Notes under the pieces: generated by a model | The model's database searches: none | What the model was told of the DNA's origin: nothing | What the model saw: the letters and a program-made list of their open reading frames with translations, nothing else | Part shown: positions 4,327 through 6,589 of the stretch, in pieces | Layout of the letters: each line of letters begins with the position of its first letter | Numbering within the stretch: the stretch's first letter is position 1 | DNA from: Candidatus Woesearchaeota archaeon | GTDB lineage: Archaea > Nanobdellota > Nanobdellia > Woesearchaeales > GW2011-AR4 | Length of the DNA: 6,589 bases | Reading direction: 5' to 3' | Assembly: GCA_016185865.1 (NCBI GenBank) | Contig: JACPMU010000041.1 | Span: 1-6,589 of the forward strand | Program-made: the position numbers and the translations under genes

Positions 4327-6037
4327 ATACATTGTAATAGCCGGAGGCGTGATGAGCGGCGTTGGAAAGGGGGTTACAACAGCCTCAATCGGCAAGATTC
4401 TCCAGGAGCACGGCTACAAAGTAACTGCAGTAAAGATAGACCCGTACATAAACTACGATGCAGGCACCTTAAGGCCAACTGAGCATGGCGAAGTCTGGGT
4501 TACAGATGATGGGGGAGAAATTGACCAGGACCTTGGAACATATGAAAGGTTTCTCAATCTGGATATTCCAAAAAGAAACAACATAACAACAGGCCAGATT
4601 TACAAGACAGTGATTGACAAGGAACGCCAAGGAGAGTATCTTGGCCAGACTGTCCAGTTCATTCCCCATATTCCGGATGAGATAAAGAGAAGAATCAAGG
4701 CTGCAAGCAATGATTTCGATTTTGTTTTGATAGAAGTAGGAGGCACAATTGGAGATTATGAAAACATACCATTTTTGTTTGCAATCAAAAGCCTTGAAAG
4801 GGAAGTCGGAAAGCAGAACTTGAGCTATGTTCTTGTCACATACCTTCCTATTCCAAGCCATATAGAGGAGATGAAGACAAAGCCAACCCAGCAGGCAATA
4901 AGGCTGCTTAGCGAGCACGGCATATTTCCTGACTTCATAATCTGCAGGGCAAAAAAAGCGCTTGATGTTGTGAGAAAAAAGAAAATAGAGACTTATGCAA
5001 ACATAATATCAGAGCATGTCATCTCAGAGCCGGACATTGAGACTGTTTACCAGATTCCTCTTGACCTGGAAAAGGAAAGATTGGGCGAAAAAATATTGAA
5101 AGAGTTTGTGATGAAGTCAAAGAAGCAGCCAAGCTGGACAGAATGGAATAGGCTTGTTGGCAATATCCTAAAGCCCAAAAAAACAGTTAAGGTTGCGATT
5201 GTTGGCAAATACATTGATATTGGCGATTACAATCTGGCAGATTCCTACATATCAATAAACCAGTCATTGCTTCATGCAGGCGCTTCACTGAATGCCGGGG
5301 TTGAAATCAACTGGCTTGACTCAAAAATGTTTGAGAACAATAAAAAGTCTTTGAATGAACTGAAAAATTACAATGGCATAATTGTGCCAGGCGGCTTTGG
5401 CGCTTCAGGAGTTGAAGGCAAGATTAATGCGATCAATTTCGCAAGGATAAACAAAATCCCCTATCTTGGTTTGTGCTACGGGCTGCAGCTGGCTGTTGTT
5501 GAATTTGCAAGAAATGTCTGCAATTTAAAAGATGCGCATACAACTGAGATAATCCCAAAGACAAGCACTCCTGTGATTGATGTCCAGCCTGCGCAAAAAG
5601 AAATCCTTGAAAAGAGCATGTTCGGAGGCACAATGCGCCTTGGGGCTTATGCCGCGATCCTAAAGGGCAAGAGCCAGATTTTGAAACTTTATGAAGAGAC
5701 AGGAAGGCTGAAGGAAGATGAAAAAAGAATAACCGAATTGATGAAAAACAAATCACAGGCTTTCAGGCTTGGAATTCTGGAAAAAGGAAAAAAGACAGTC
5801 CTTGAAAGGCACAGGCATCGCTACGAAGTCAACCCAAAATTCGTCGATTTATTGGAAAGAAAAGGAATGGTATTTTCAGGATATTATGAAAGGTTTGACA
5901 AAACAAAATTGATGGAATACATTGAGCTGCAGAATCATCCTTATTTCATTGGGACACAATCGCATCCTGAATTCAAGTCAAGGCTCGGAAATCCTTCTCC
6001 GATGTTTTACGGGTTCATGAAGGCGTGTGGTAAGTAA
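4319..6037 (+). CDS. pyrG: CTP synthase (glutamine-hydrolysing)
   Basis: This 572-residue enzyme makes CTP from UTP, ATP and glutamine in the cytoplasm, the last step of de novo pyrimidine nucleotide synthesis. The N-terminal synthetase domain (about 1-270) has the P-loop-like GGVMSGVGKGVTTAS (9-23), the Mg/nucleotide segment KIDPYINYDAGT (39-50), HGEVWVTDDGGEIDQDLG (56-73), and EVGGTIGDYE (139-148). The C-terminal class I glutaminase domain (about 290-570) has the oxyanion region PGGFGASG (357-364), nucleophile C386 in GLCYG, and the His/Glu pair H549 and E551 in SHPEF. ERHRHRYEVNP is intact at 496-506. The enzyme is about 30 residues longer than usual because of a charged insertion at about 459-492, between LY and TVLERHR. 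All catalytic residues are present, so it should be active. The start is set by GAGGTG at 4304-4309, and it has its own upstream promoter. Confidence 0.97.
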   Translation: MPKYIVIAGGVMSGVGKGVTTASIGKILQEHGYKVTAVKIDPYINYDAGTLRPTEHGEVWVTDDGGEIDQDLGTYERFLNLDIPKRNNITTGQIYKTVIDKERQGEYLGQTVQFIPHIPDEIKRRIKAASNDFDFVLIEVGGTIGDYENIPFLFAIKSLEREVGKQNLSYVLVTYLPIPSHIEEMKTKPTQQAIRLLSEHGIFPDFIICRAKKALDVVRKKKIETYANIISEHVISEPDIETVYQIPLDLEKERLGEKILKEFVMKSKKQPSWTEWNRLVGNILKPKKTVKVAIVGKYIDIGDYNLADSYISINQSLLHAGASLNAGVEINWLDSKMFENNKKSLNELKNYNGIIVPGGFGASGVEGKINAINFARINKIPYLGLCYGLQLAVVEFARNVCNLKDAHTTEIIPKTSTPVIDVQPAQKEILEKSMFGGTMRLGAYAAILKGKSQILKLYEETGRLKEDEKRITELMKNKSQAFRLGILEKGKKTVLERHRHRYEVNPKFVDLLERKGMVFSGYYERFDKTKLMEYIELQNHPYFIGTQSHPEFKSRLGNPSPMFYGFMKACGK

Positions 6038-6057
6038 CTACTTCTTAATAACAAAAA

Positions 6058-6073
6058 TAGAAAGATTTATATA
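6058..6073 (+). promoter_or_regulatory. BRE/TATA promoter of the Tat-signal protein gene
   Basis: A purine-rich AGAAAG (BRE-like) is followed by TTTATATA at 6066-6073. The centre is about 30 bases before ATG 6100, predicting a leader of only a few bases and separate transcription from pyrG, whose stop is at 6037. Confidence 0.6.
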
Positions 6074-6099
6074 GTGAAAATGTAATCCATTGCCCTAAA

Positions 6100-6519
6100 A
6101 TGTACAATCCGCAATTATCAAGAAGAGAATTCCTAAGAGGAGCTGCAGGAACAGCAGGAGCAGTAGAAGTTGCTGGATTATATGACAAAGCAATAGCTGC
6201 AGGAGGCGCAGTAGGTGGCTTGGCTGGTATTTTTAGTTCACCTCCTCACGTATCAGCGGGTAGTAAATCTGGTGAAATTAGTGGAATCAATGAACTCAGA
6301 GAACATGCCAAAGCTGTTTATCAGGAATATGAGAGAACTTATCGTGGAGAGCCACTCATATTTAATGATTTCTTCGAGGGTAGGAAGGTTAAACTTGGAG
6401 TTGATTACAGAAATGGTATGTTTAGTTTAGAGGCAGTGATTCTTGTCCCTCCCGATAGAGCTGGGAAACCATTTTTTGTTGAAGACAAATTTGTGGATTT
6501 TGGAATCAAGGAGGTTTGA
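6100..6519 (+). CDS. Tat-signal exported protein, unrecognised; reading frame may be broken
   Basis: The 139-residue ORF starts with a twin-arginine motif, S-R-R-E-F-L-R (residues 7-13), followed by the Ala/Gly-rich stretch GAAGTAGAVEVAGL. A second small-residue hydrophobic stretch (AIAAGGAVGGLAGIF) ends near 45. This predicts export by the Tat pathway in folded form, or anchoring by an uncleaved signal. The cleavage site is unclear. After a Ser/Gly linker, the mature part has a helix (about 63-80) and strands such as KVKLGVDY and FSLEAVILVPP, suggesting a small beta-rich domain; I do not recognise the family. The ORF stops with TGA at 6517-6519, but a coding-like frame continues from there, so the real protein may be longer. 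The promoter supports the ATG. Codons look somewhat less A-run-rich than in pyrG, which is weak evidence. Confidence 0.7.
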   Translation: MYNPQLSRREFLRGAAGTAGAVEVAGLYDKAIAAGGAVGGLAGIFSSPPHVSAGSKSGEISGINELREHAKAVYQEYERTYRGEPLIFNDFFEGRKVKLGVDYRNGMFSLEAVILVPPDRAGKPFFVEDKFVDFGIKEV

Positions 6520-6589
6520 CAGGACCTCGTGATTATGTTCATTTATTTAGAAGTTCTGGCAGTAGCTGGGAAGCTGCCATATTTCAAGG
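6516..6589 (+). other. Out-of-frame continuation of the Tat-signal gene, running off the window
   Basis: From base 6516 the frame one base behind that of the 6100-6519 ORF stays open for 24 codons to the window edge. It reads as a plausible protein with RDYVHLF, RSSGSSWEAA and a purine-first codon pattern. It has no ATG, and its first stop upstream is at 6480-6482. It could be the rest of the same gene after a one-base deletion near the AAGGAGG at 6508-6514, a sequencing or assembly error, or ribosomal frameshifting. A separate gene from GTG 6529 or ATG 6535, in another frame, is also possible. Confidence 0.4.

Noticed and set aside
4469..4918. 149-codon open frame on the minus strand inside pyrG
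   Set aside because: It lies wholly within well-conserved CTP synthase coding sequence and its translation has no recognisable domain; it is a shadow.
5433..5756. 107-codon minus-strand frame inside pyrG
   Set aside because: It overlaps the glutaminase active-site coding region and looks like a shadow of pyrG codon bias.
6516..6518. TTG as the start of a new gene with GGAGGT directly before it
   Set aside because: There is no spacing between the Shine-Dalgarno and the codon, which does not allow normal initiation; a frameshift or another start is more likely.
1..6589. tRNA, rRNA, CRISPR array, insertion sequence or attachment site
   Set aside because: I saw no tRNA-like arms or CCA ends, no regularly spaced direct repeats, no transposase or integrase motifs and no flanking duplications.

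Overview
The window looks like a compact, AT-rich archaeal chromosome segment, most likely from a DPANN-type lineage (for example a Woesearchaeota or Pacearchaeota relative). The lineage is an inference. It rests on an archaeal-type MJ0882-like methyltransferase, BRE/TATA promoters about 26-30 bases before start codons (leaderless transcripts), very short intergenic gaps, a GAGGTG Shine-Dalgarno at one gene only, and typical archaeal membrane families. No rRNA, tRNA, CRISPR array, transposon or integrase is visible.

Layout. Bases 1-919 (+) hold the 3' end of an unrecognised Cys-containing protein gene, followed 2 bases later by an MJ0882/RsmC-like methyltransferase. Bases 929-2833 (-) hold three genes: a small CARF-like Rossmann protein, a two-TM DUF4349 protein, and an ArsR-like winged-helix regulator with two C-terminal membrane segments. 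Bases 2940-6519 (+) hold an M50/site-2-protease-like membrane metalloprotease, a GDT1/UPF0016 cation transporter, CTP synthase (pyrG), and a Tat-signal protein that may be frameshifted near the window end.

The most interesting part is 2229-3530. The membrane-anchored regulator is divergent from an intramembrane-protease-like gene and lies just upstream of the DUF4349 gene. A CTTCAA-N8-TTGAAG-type palindrome occurs twice, once before the regulator (also facing the protease gene) and once before the DUF4349 gene, each exactly 10 bases upstream of a TATTT-type TATA element. This suggests a small envelope-sensing regulon: the membrane-bound regulator controls itself, the DUF4349 protein and perhaps the protease, and the protease may in turn release the regulator. 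The family calls and palindromes are seen in the sequence; the circuit is a hypothesis.

Two smaller points concern pyrG. Its promoter points at a short leaderless upstream ORF that overlaps the pyrG start, and its glutaminase domain carries an insertion of about 30 residues.
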